Assembly (NCBI GenBank): GCA_028826165.1 | Contig: JAPDFW010000082.1 | Coordinates: 62,001 to 126,000, forward strand | Reading direction: 5' to 3' | From: Anaeramoeba ignava | Taxonomy: Eukaryota > Metamonada > Anaeramoebidae | Length of the DNA: 64,000 bases | Part shown: positions 1-9,298 of the stretch, piece by piece | Numbering within the stretch: the stretch's first letter is position 1 | Layout of the letters: every line of letters begins with the position of its first letter | Translations under genes and position numbers: made by a program | The notes under the pieces: model-generated | The model's input: only the letters and a program-made list of their open reading frames with translations | The model's database searches: none | What the model was told of the DNA's origin: nothing

Positions 1-3000
1 ATTTTTCCATTTGTTTTTTGATATTCTCAACTGATTGAGAGAATTCTCTCTGTTTTTTCAAGTAAAGAATGAAAATTTGGTTCAGAATTTCCTTCTTTTC
101 TTTTTGAAATGAAAGGCAATTTTTCGCTAATTGTTGGATTTCCACATTTTTTGTTGTAATTTCTTGAATTTTGTTTTGTGAAGGATGAATAAAAGTATTC
201 TTGATTAAATTGAACGTTTGTGTAATATTCTTATCAATTTGAGTAAATAAATTTGTTAATATTCCCCATTCACTAATGATTTCATTTTCACTCATTTTCT
301 TCATTAATATATCGTTTTTTGGTCTTGTTATTATTGGTTTCGGAGCAGATATTCCAACTATTTCTTGATTTTGACCGTTTGCCAATTCTTTTGAAAATTT
401 GATCATTTTAGAATGGACAGTTTTCAAATCCTGTTTTAATTGGGTTGCAAATAATCCAAGTTTTTCTCGCAAATCTTCTCTTTGCGAAATTAGCATATTC
501 AATTCGTTTTCAGACATGATTTTCCCACTAGAGGAATAACTATCGATATCTGAAGAATCAGACTCGATTGTAGAATCAAATTCGACATCGTCATTTTCAT
601 CAACATCGTAATCATCAGATGAATCACAAATGTTTTTGAAATCGTTTTCATCTTCACTTGAAAAATCGATATTAAAATTGATTTTTTTCCTTTCTTTTAA
701 TGGAACAATTTGATTGGAATTTTGATTAGAATTTTGCTCTAAATTCAGATTAACATTCAGATTAATGTTTTGATTCAGATTTCTCCCAAAATTCATTGTT
801 AAATTTCCTTTATTTGGTGATTCCAAAAATCTTCTGCATGTTTTAATAATTTCTTTCCGAATCTTCTCGCTTAAATACTTTAATTTACTTAATAAACTAT
901 CAAATTTGAAAAGTTGCTTCTTGATTTGTGTTTCCATTTTAACAACTTCAAAAAACTCTAAATCTTTAAGCTTTGGGTATTTCAAAAATATATTTATATC
1001 TATTGCTGCGAATTCTTGCTGGTTTTTCACAAGAAATTGGCATTGCTGGAAATTTTGCAGAATTGTTTCCTTGCTTTTTTCTTGATTGTTCACTGTTTCA
1101 ATTAAATTTGTCCATTTTTTTCTGTCTTCCATAATCTTCATCCTTTCAATAGCAACTTTGGATATGCTTTTTTCCCATCCGTCAAAAATTGAGTTGTATT
1201 TCGAAGAATTAATTTCTATCATTTTATTTTGCGATTTCTTGATATTTAAGTCGTTTCCAGTGATATTTTCCTTTTCTTCCTCCAAATTTGGTTGAGATTT
1301 CGGGAATTTTTCAAAAAAATTTTTGATAAATAAATAATTTTCCATTTCTTGACTAAATATCCCTTTTTTGTTAATATTCATATCATTTTCATTCTTTGGA
1401 TAAACAATTTCTTTCATGTTTTCAACAAGAATTTGCTTTGCGTTATAAAAACTCATCCACAAATCAAGCTTTTCAGAAATTTTAGAAATTGAATCCTGAG
1501 ATAAAATGAGTGAAATCAAATCATCCATTTTGCTTTTTTTTTCGAGTTCTTGATATTGCTGGAAATATTTCTCAACTTCTAAAATTTTCTCTTCATTCCA
1601 GTAATTTGCTTCCAAAATATCTTGAAACAAATTCATTTTACGAGAAAATGTATTAAATATTTCAAAATCAGCATTTTGGAGTTTAATTGTTTCTTTGCCT
1701 TGAATTTCGTGTGTGAATTTGCGATAAAGAATTTTGAATTTTAGTTCATACAAATTTCCAACATTCAAATTTTCATATCGAATAGTAACTCTTTTTTTCT
1801 CATATGTGATCATTTTCTTTGAATAAAAATGATCAGGAGCAATTTCAGTTGTAATTTCAGTATCATTTGGATCATATATTTTTGAAAGAAAAACACAACA
1901 AAATGAATCAAATCCAATATATTGAATAATAAATTGATATGTCGGTATTTTTTTGGTTTTAAAAGAAACAATTGGCTTTTGAGATTTATTCAGATAAACA
2001 TAATATTTTCTTTCAGGAATTAATCCTTCAAATTTCACAAACTCTTGCAAATTTTTCACATGAAATTCTTCTTCAAATTGTTGTTTGTTTTCATAATCTT
2101 TGATAACCAAAATTCCATAATTAATATTCACTCCTCTTTGTAGTTTGAGTATTACTGAATTGAATGATATCATTTCAATGGAAATTGCTCCTTTCTTTTA
2201 TTAAGACGCAAACGAATTAATTTTTAAAATTTTTTTAATATAAATTAAAATGGAATGAACAATTTACCTGAATTTTTTCAAAATGTTTTTGGATTTTTTG
2301 TTGATTTTTTTGTGATGTAAGATCTGTTGGAACTTGATTCTTTTTTTTTTTTAGATTTAATTTATAAATTTGTTTTTTTTGAAAAAAAAAATATTTAAAT
2401 ATTTACTTTCTATATTTTTATATCAAAATCATTTTAATTCAATATTATTTTGTTTTTTGAAAATTTTAAAATTACATTCTATTCAATAAAAAAAAAAGCA
2501 ATAAATATTTTATAAAATTGATTTGATTTTGTTTTAAAACATTTTGAATAGAATTATCAGCTCCAAATTGAATAAGAATTATTAAAATATCTTCTCCACA
2601 TGAACTTTGGCAAGCTAAATGAAATGGAGTATTTCCCTTCAAATGAATGGAATATTATTATTAATACAAAAAAAACAATTAATTCAAAACCAAAAAATAT
2701 TATCAATTAAATTTTTTCTCTTTTTGTTTTACATCCTTTTAAAAACGATTTAATTAATTTTTAATTTGGATAAAAATAATTGATAAAATTACTTTCTATT
2801 TAATTGGATTTGAGTTGATTTTTTAAAAAATATATTTGAAAATGGGCTTTTTTTTTGTTGATTGTTTATACATCTTTGCGATTAACTTGAACATTTGAAC
2901 CAGCATTTAAAAGATATAATAAGGATTGTTTGTCTGGTTTTTTAGAGCATAAATAATGTAAAGGAGTTCGTTGCTTATATTGAAATTTAAACAAAATGAG

Positions 3001-3504
3001 TAATTTAACAAAAAAAATTTAATTGAAAAATGAAAAAGTTGAAAATTTACTTTCTAAAAATTAAAAATTTAAAAATTAAATTAATAATTTCAAATTAAAA
3101 ATTACATTCTAAATATAAAAATTTTTTAAATTATTAATAAAAATGAATTGATTTTTGTTATTTTTTTTTTAATAAAAATGAACATCAGTTCTTGATAAAT
3201 CAGCTCCTGATTCTATCAAAATTTTCAGTATATCTAAAGAAAGAGGACGACAAGAACAAGCAAAATGAATTAAAGTTGTTGACTTTTATAAAAGAATTTA
3301 TTAATATTTTTATTTTTATTATTATTATTTTTTAAAAATGAATTACGTTCTTAATTTAAAAAAAAAATTTTAAATTTAAATAAAAAGAAAAATGTTTTAA
3401 AAAAAATAATATTTTACATATTCTGCATTAATATCTGAATTTTGAAGAAGAAAATGTTGTACAAATTGGATATTATTATTTTGAATTGCTTGAAAAATAT
3501 CCAT
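1..3504 (-). CDS. Ankyrin-repeat protein with long coiled-coil C-terminus (3' end outside window)
   Basis: Exons on the minus strand: 3504-3418, 3282-3184, 2973-2872, 2636-2541, 2339-2268 and 2194-1, plus seven predicted 3-nt microexons listed separately. The first exons encode ankyrin repeats, seen as TTLIHFAC, RTPLHYLC and GNTPFHLAC followed by SGADL- and FGADN-like turns. Exon 6 (over 730 codons) starts with a beta-rich part whose spacing resembles fibronectin type III strands (inference). It then becomes a Lys/Glu-rich coiled coil with an acidic Asp/Ser stretch near 550-660. The start is the first ATG after a T-rich CAT motif, shared divergently with the RING gene. The frame is still open at base 1, so the protein is truncated by the window. 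Ankyrin and coiled-coil parts suggest a scaffold; the specific function is unknown. Confidence 0.8.
2407..3349 (-). other. Seven predicted 3-nt microexons in the ankyrin-repeat part
   Basis: In transcript order: AAC at 3347-3349; AAT at 3106-3108 and AAA at 3051-3053; AAA at 2793-2795 and GAT at 2733-2735; AAT at 2477-2479 and AAA at 2407-2409. Each is directly flanked by AG before and GT after on the minus strand. All lie between phase-0 exons. Inserting them gives joins such as D+N+K+QRTPLH, D+K+D+GNTPFH and N+N+K+NQVPTD, which match ankyrin consensus spacing. The first junction shows only one candidate (AAC), leaving that repeat one residue short. Confidence 0.75.
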
Positions 3505-3586
3505 TTAAAAAAAAAATGAAAAAGAAAAAAAAGAAAAATGAAAAATGATTTTTTCATTTTTTTTCATTAAATATTTTTATTTTTAA
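3505..3586. promoter_or_regulatory. Compact divergent start region with CAT/ATG repeats
   Basis: Only 82 bp separate two divergent start codons. The stretch carries short A-rich ATGAAAAA-type units on one side and TTTTTTCATTTTTT-type units on the other, so both genes have the T-rich CAT motif just upstream of their ATG. Function as a shared promoter is inferred from position and from recurrence of the motif at most other starts in the window. Confidence 0.5.
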
Positions 3587-6500
3587 ATGGATGAAGATGA
3601 AAAATTAAATAATTTTTTTACTTGTCCGATTTGTTATAATATTTTTAAAGATCCAAGAATTCTAAATTGTGGTCATACTTTCTGTTTTGATTGTTTAGAA
3701 AGAATGTTTAAAGAATCACAAGGAAAAATTAAATGTCCTTTATGCAGAAAAAAAACATTTTTACAATCAATTAATAATTTACCTAAAAATTTTACAATTA
3801 ATGATTTTCTTGAGAATTTTTTAGAAAAAAAACAGAAAGAAAAAGAAAAACAAAAAGAAGATGAAGAATTTTTCAAAAATTTAGCAAGAAATCGGAATAT
3901 ATATAGAAATAGAAATCAAAATTTAAATCAAAATCAAAATTTAAATCAAAATCAAAACAGAAATCAAAATTTAAATCAAAATTTAAATCAAAATTTAAAT
4001 CAAAACAGAAATCAAAACAGAAATCAAAATCAAAATTTAAATCAAAACAGAAATCAAAATTTAAATCAAAACAGAAATCAAAATCAAAATCAAAATCAAA
4101 ATTTAAATCAAAATCAAAATTTAAATCAAAATCAAAATCAAAATCAAAATCGAAATCAAATTCAAAATTTAATTCAACAGGAAATTCGAAATCAAAATTT
4201 AGTTGAAAATTTATTTCAAATTTATGAAGGAAATTTTGTTGATGAAAATGAGTTATATTCTGAAGAATGGATTCAATTTAATCAAAATAGAGAACAACGT
4301 GAATTAGATTTATTTAATATAATTCAAAATTTTCAAAATCAAAATCAAAATCAAAATCAAAGTGAAAGTCAAAGTGAAAGTCAAAATGAAAGTCAAAGTG
4401 AAAATGAAGATGAAAATGAAGATGAAGATCTTATTTTTTTTGAAGAACAAAATAGAAACAGAAATAGAAATAGTAATAGAAATAGAAATAGAAATCAAAT
4501 ATCAAATGATTCAAATTCATTAATAAGTGAAAATGAGGATGAAGATGAAGATGAAAACGAAAATGATCTATTATCATTTCATTCTATTTCATCAATAAGC
4601 GAAAATGAAAATGAAAGTCAAAATGAAAGTGAAAATGAAAGTCAAAATGAAAGTCAAAATGAAAGTCAAAATGAAAGTCAAAATGAAAGTCAAAATGAAA
4701 GCGAAAATGAAAGCGAAAATGAAAGTCAAAATGAAAGTGATATCGAAATTCAAATTCAAAATGAAGATGAAATTCAAATTCAAAATTTAGATGAAAATTA
4801 TGAAGTTATTTTTCAAAACGAAAATGAAGATGAAAATTACAGTGGAAATGAAAATGATCTATTATCATTTCATTCTATTTCATCAATAAGCGAAAATGAA
4901 AATGAAAATGAAAGTGAGAATGAAAGTGAAAGTCAAAATGAAAATGAAAGTGAAAATGAAAGTGAAAATGAAAATGAAAGTCAAAATGAAAGTCAGAATG
5001 AAAATGAAAATGAAAATCAAAATGAAAATGAAAGTGAAAATGAAAGTCAGAATGAAAATGAAAATGAAAATGAAAGTCAAAATGAAAATGAAAATGAAAG
5101 TGAAAATGAAAATGAAAGTGAAAATGAAGATGAAAATGAAAATCAGAATGAAAGTGAAAATGAAAGTCAAAGTGAAAATGAAAGTCAAAGTGAAAATGAA
5201 AGTGAGATTGATTTAATTAATTTGGAAGATGAAAATCAAAATCAAAATATAAATCAAAATCAAAATCAAAATCAAAATCAAAATCAAAATCAAAATCAAA
5301 ATATAAATCAAAATCAAAATCAAAATATAAATCAAAATCAAAATCAAAATCAAAATCAAAATCAAAATCAAAATATAATTGAAAATCAAAATATAAATCA
5401 AATTCAAATTCAAAATGAAATTGATTTAATTAATTTAGAAGACGAAAATGTTGAAGAACAAATTCAAAATTTTGGATATTTTCCAATAAATGAAAATGAA
5501 AATCAAATAAATGAATTATTACAATCAGATTCGATCTCATCCTTAAATGGAATTAAAAGTCAAAGCTATTCTGAAAGTGAAAGTGAAAATGAAAGCGAAA
5601 ATGAAAATGAAAGTCAAAATGAAAGTCAAAATCAAAATGAGAATGAAAATCAAAATGAGATTGATTTAATTAATTTTGAAAATCAAAATGAAAGCGAAAA
5701 TGAAAATGAAAGTCAAAATGAAAGTCAAAATGAAAGTCAAAATGAGAATGAAAATGAGATTGATTTAATTAATTTTGAAAATCAAAATATAAATCAAAAT
5801 CAAAATTTAAATCAAGATGAAAATCAAATTCAAAATCAAAATCAAAATCAAATTCAAAATCAAAATCAAACTGAAGATGAAAATCAAATTCAAAATCAAA
5901 ATCAAAATGAAAATGAAAATGAAAATGAAAACCAAAATGAAAATGAAAACCAAAGTCAAAGTGATTTTGAAACTGAAAGCGAAAGTGATTTAATGAATTT
6001 TGAAAATGGAAATGAAATTGAAATTGAAAATGAAAATGAAAATGAAATCCAAAGTCAAAGTGATTTTGAAACTGAAAGTGAAAGTGATTTAATGAATTTT
6101 GAAAATGAAAATCAAAATCAAGATGAAGATGAAAATCAAATAGAAAATGAAATAGAAATTCAAAATCAAATACAAACCCAAATTGAAAAACAAATAGAAA
6201 GTGATCTAATTGATTTAGAAAATTTTGCTGAATTTATTTCTTTAAATAAAACACAAAACGAAATGAATAATCAATTAGATTTTCAATCAAATGACAATCA
6301 ATCAGAATTATTTCAAAAATTTTTAGATGATTTCAAATATTCTAAGGATAGAGTACTTAAATTAATTGATATAAATGGATTTAACAATCCTTTAGATAAT
6401 ATAAATGATTTGAAAAATAAAAATCAAAATATAAGTCAAAATATAAATCAAAATCAAATTCAAAATCAAATTCAAAATCAAAATCAAAATATAAATCAAA

Positions 6501-6739
6501 TTAAAAATCAAAATCAAAATCAAAATGAAAATCAAAATCAAAATATAAATCAAAATATAAATCAAATTCAAAATATAAATCAAATTGAAAATCAAAATCA
6601 AATTCAAATTGAAAATCAAAATCAAATTGAAAATCAAAATCAAATTCAAATTGAAAATCAAAATCAAAACATAAATCAAAATATAAATCAAAATATAAAT
6701 CAAATTCAAAATCAAAATCAAAATCAAAATCAAAATTAA
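3587..6739 (+). CDS. RING-finger protein with very long Asn/Gln/Glu/Ser-rich tail (probable E3 ubiquitin ligase)
   Basis: Single-exon gene of 1050 residues. An N-terminal C3HC4 RING is complete: Cys13, Cys16, Cys28, His30, Cys33, Cys36, Cys50 and Cys53, with the TRIM-like core LNCGHTFCFDC. A Lys/Glu-rich helix (about 75-100) follows. Almost everything after it is low complexity: NQ/NLNQ repeats (about 108-200), then long alternating Asn-Glu-Ser blocks with short islands such as LLSFHSISS (twice) and recurring EIDLIN. RING domains of this type recruit E2 enzymes, so a ubiquitin ligase role is likely; the substrate is unknown. The tail is built from hexanucleotides close to the repeats that fill introns in this genome. 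The start is the first ATG after a T-rich CAT motif. Confidence 0.85.
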   Translation: MDEDEKLNNFFTCPICYNIFKDPRILNCGHTFCFDCLERMFKESQGKIKCPLCRKKTFLQSINNLPKNFTINDFLENFLEKKQKEKEKQKEDEEFFKNLARNRNIYRNRNQNLNQNQNLNQNQNRNQNLNQNLNQNLNQNRNQNRNQNQNLNQNRNQNLNQNRNQNQNQNQNLNQNQNLNQNQNQNQNRNQIQNLIQQEIRNQNLVENLFQIYEGNFVDENELYSEEWIQFNQNREQRELDLFNIIQNFQNQNQNQNQSESQSESQNESQSENEDENEDEDLIFFEEQNRNRNRNSNRNRNRNQISNDSNSLISENEDEDEDENENDLLSFHSISSISENENESQNESENESQNESQNESQNESQNESQNESENESENESQNESDIEIQIQNEDEIQIQNLDENYEVIFQNENEDENYSGNENDLLSFHSISSISENENENESENESESQNENESENESENENESQNESQNENENENQNENESENESQNENENENESQNENENESENENESENEDENENQNESENESQSENESQSENESEIDLINLEDENQNQNINQNQNQNQNQNQNQNQNINQNQNQNINQNQNQNQNQNQNQNIIENQNINQIQIQNEIDLINLEDENVEEQIQNFGYFPINENENQINELLQSDSISSLNGIKSQSYSESESENESENENESQNESQNQNENENQNEIDLINFENQNESENENESQNESQNESQNENENEIDLINFENQNINQNQNLNQDENQIQNQNQNQIQNQNQTEDENQIQNQNQNENENENENQNENENQSQSDFETESESDLMNFENGNEIEIENENENEIQSQSDFETESESDLMNFENENQNQDEDENQIENEIEIQNQIQTQIEKQIESDLIDLENFAEFISLNKTQNEMNNQLDFQSNDNQSELFQKFLDDFKYSKDRVLKLIDINGFNNPLDNINDLKNKNQNISQNINQNQIQNQIQNQNQNINQIKNQNQNQNENQNQNINQNINQIQNINQIENQNQIQIENQNQIENQNQIQIENQNQNINQNINQNINQIQNQNQNQNQN

Positions 6740-6820
6740 ATTGAAAATCAAAATCAAAATGAAAATCAAAATCAAAATTAAATTGAAAATCAAATTGAAA
6801 ATCAAAATAATAAAAATTAA
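6740..6820 (+). repeat. Post-stop continuation of the RING gene's AAATCA repeat
   Basis: The same AAATCA/AAATGA hexamer pattern that encodes the Asn-Gln tail continues about 80 bp beyond the TAA, broken by further in-frame TAA codons formed by CAAAATTAAATTG. The stop therefore lies inside a repeat tract rather than at its edge. Confidence 0.7.
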
Positions 6821-6827
6821 AATTATT

Positions 6828-6885
6828 TTTTCATTTTTTCATTTTTCATTTTTTCATTTTTCATTTTTCATTTTTCATTTTTAAA
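6828..6885 (+). promoter_or_regulatory. T-rich CAT-repeat start motif of the aldolase gene
   Basis: Seven or so tandem TTTTTCA units end four bases before the ATG at 6886. It is the clearest example of the motif that precedes most genes here. Confidence 0.5.
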
Positions 6886-9251
6886 ATGAATTTTTCATTA
6901 ACTTATGATAAAGAAACAAAAGAATTAATTCAAAATCGAATAAATTTTACATCAAAAAGAATAAATATTTTACCTGAACAATTGAGAGCTGTATTTCCAC
7001 ATCTTTTGGAAACTGAAATGAAATTTAAAATGAATGAAGATATTTCCAGTTATATTGATCATACTTTATTAAAACCCGATGCAACAAAAGAGCAAATTAA
7101 ACAACTTTGCCAAGAAGCGATTGATAATAAAGTATTTTATTGAAGAAATTTAATTAAAATTTAAATTAAAAATCCAAATAAATTTAAATCGAAATCAATT
7201 CCAAAAATAATCCAAATAAAAATCAAAATTAAAATCAAAATAAATATTCAATTCAAAATTCAATATTCAAATAAAATTCCAAATAAAAATCCAAATAAAA
7301 ATCCAAATAAAAATCAAAATCAAAATCAAAATTAAAATCAAAATAAAAATCAAAATCAAAATTAAAATAAAATTCCAAAATAAAAATCCAAAATAAAATT
7401 CAAATAAAAATAAAAATAAAAATAAAAATTAAAATCAAAATAAAAATTCAATTAAAAATTAATATTCAAATAAATTTAATTATAAATTAAAAATTTAACA
7501 AAAAACAGTTTTATGCTGTTTGTGTAAATTCAAATCGAGTGAAAGAAGCTTTTGAATTTCTTGGAAAAAATTCAGTTCAATTAGCAGCTGTTGTTGGTAA
7601 AAAATCAAAATATTAGAAAATCAAAATATTAAGAATGAAAATATTAATTATTAAAACAAAAATCAATAAAGGTTTCCCACTTGGAGTAACTGATACAAAT
7701 TGTAAAATTTTTGAAACAGAAACTGCAATTGATAATGGCGCTACTGAAATTGACATGGTTATAAATGTTGGAAGATTAAAAGATGAAGAATATTTTGAAG
7801 TTTTATCTGATATCAGAGAAGTTGTAAAAAGTGTTGATGAATCAGTTAAAGTCAAAGTTAGTTCAAAGATATTAAAATATAAATCAAAATCAAAATTAAA
7901 ATGAAAATTAAAATCAAAATCAAAATTAAAATCAAAATTAAAATAAAAATCAAAATCAAAATTAAAATAAAAATCAAAATTAAAATTAAAATTAAAATCA
8001 AAATCAAAATTAAAATCAAAATTAAAATTAAAATCAAAATCAAAATCAAAATTAAAATCGAAATTAAAATTAAAATTAAAATTAAAATTAAAATCAAAAT
8101 CAAAATTAAAATTAAAATTAAAATCAAAATCAAAATTAAAATCGAAATTAAAATCAAAATTAAAATCAAAATTAAAATTAAAATTAAAATCGAAATTAAA
8201 ATTAAAAATTAAAATCAAAATCAAAATTAAAATCAAAATTAAAATTAAAATTAAAATTAAAATTAAAATTAAAATTAAAATCAAAATCAAAATTAAAATT
8301 AAAATCAAAATCAAAATTAAAATTAAAATTAAAATTAAAATTAAAATTAAAATTAAAATTAAAATTAAAATTAAAATTAAAAATAAAAATCAAAATCAAA
8401 ATTAAAATCAAAATCAAAATTAAAATTAAAATCAAAATCAAAATCAAAATAAAAATCAAAATCAAAATCAAAATCAAAATCAAAAATTAAAATTAAAAAT
8501 TAAAATAAAAATTAAAATTAAAATTAAAATTAAAATTAAAATCAAAATCAAAATCAAAATTAAAATTAAAATTAAAATTAAAATTAAAATTAAAATCAAA
8601 ATCAAAATCAAAATTAAAATCAAAATTAAAATTAAAATTAAAATTAAAATTAAAATCAAAATTAAAATCAAAATCAAAATTAAAATCAAAATCAAAATTA
8701 AAATCAAAATTAAAATTAAAATTAAAATTAAAATTAAAATCAAAATTAAAATTAAAATTAAAATCAAAATTAAGGTAATTCTTGAAACTTGTCTTTTAAC
8801 AAAAGAATTAATTGTTGATGCATGTATTTTGAGTGTAATTGGAGGAGCATCATTTGTAAAAACATCAACAGGATTTTCACAAGGAGGAGCAAAAGTAGAA
8901 GATGTTAGATTAATGAAATTAGTTGTTGGAGATCTAGCAGAAGTAAAAGCATCAGGAGGAGTAAGATCATATGAAGATGCAATGAAAATGATAGCAAATG
9001 GAGCAACAAGAATAGGTACAAGTTCAGGTGTCAAAATTTCAAAAGAAAAAAATGATGTAAAACAAAATCAAATCGATTCAATTTCAGATCAAAATTTAAA
9101 TCGTAATTCTTCTTCTTCTTCTTTTGTAAATCCAAAAATTGCTCTTTGTGGTGCTTTTTTAACTGCTGCTATTTCAGGTTTCTTTGCTGGTTATGTCTAT
9201 CAACAAAACAGTCAAAATTCCAATAAGAAAAATCCAAAAAAAAAGAAATAA
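6886..9251 (+). CDS. DERA: Deoxyribose-phosphate aldolase with predicted C-terminal membrane anchor
   Basis: Exons 6886-7131, 7509-7596, 7672-7856 and 8775-9251 join in frame to 331 residues. The enzyme cleaves 2-deoxyribose-5-phosphate to glyceraldehyde-3-phosphate and acetaldehyde in deoxynucleoside catabolism. Family landmarks: [12 protein letters not shown] near 64, GFPLG at the exon 2/3 join, EIDMVINVG, the Schiff-base lysine in FVKTSTGF (Lys202) and the second active-site lysine in EVKASGGVR (Lys231). Unusually, after the barrel comes a Ser/Asn linker, then a hydrophobic segment at about 294-315 and a basic end (four final Lys). This looks like a tail-anchored membrane protein; the usual cytosolic enzyme is about 220-320 residues. 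The anchor is inferred from sequence only. Confidence 0.93.
7132..7508 (+). repeat. Intron 1 of DERA filled with AAATAAAAATC-type repeats
   Basis: 377-bp intron. After the donor it is a degenerate A-rich tract of AAATCC, AAATAA and AAATC units, with almost no G on the sense strand, ending in AACAG. Confidence 0.85.
7857..8774 (+). repeat. Intron 3 of DERA filled with AAAATT/AAAATC hexamers
   Basis: 918-bp intron made almost wholly of AAAATT and AAAATC hexamers in mixed order, with rare AAAATCG variants. Apart from the first few bases and the acceptor I see no AG or GT on the sense strand. Long open frames across it (alternating Lys-Ile or Asn-Phe) are artefacts of the hexamer. Confidence 0.9.
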
Positions 9252-9298
9252 ATTTTTTTCATTTTTTCCTTTTTTTTTCATTTTTTTTCTTTTCAAAA
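9252..9298 (+). promoter_or_regulatory. T-rich CAT start motif of RCC1-BTB gene 1
   Basis: The 47 bp between the DERA stop and the next ATG are T-runs with three CATTTTTT units, ending TTTTCAAAA before the ATG. The same ending precedes the second RCC1-BTB gene. Confidence 0.5.

Noticed and set aside
3283-3417. A second microexon in the first junction of the minus-strand ankyrin gene
   Set aside because: Only one AG-NNN-GT (AAC) is present. I found no second unit, so that repeat is reported as one residue short rather than forced.
7858-9034. Long open frames of alternating Lys-Ile, Ile-Leu or Asn-Phe over the DERA intron (and similar frames over other repeat tracts)
   Set aside because: They arise on both strands from the hexamer repeat having no stop codon in some frames. 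They sit inside an intron whose removal joins recognised enzyme parts in frame.
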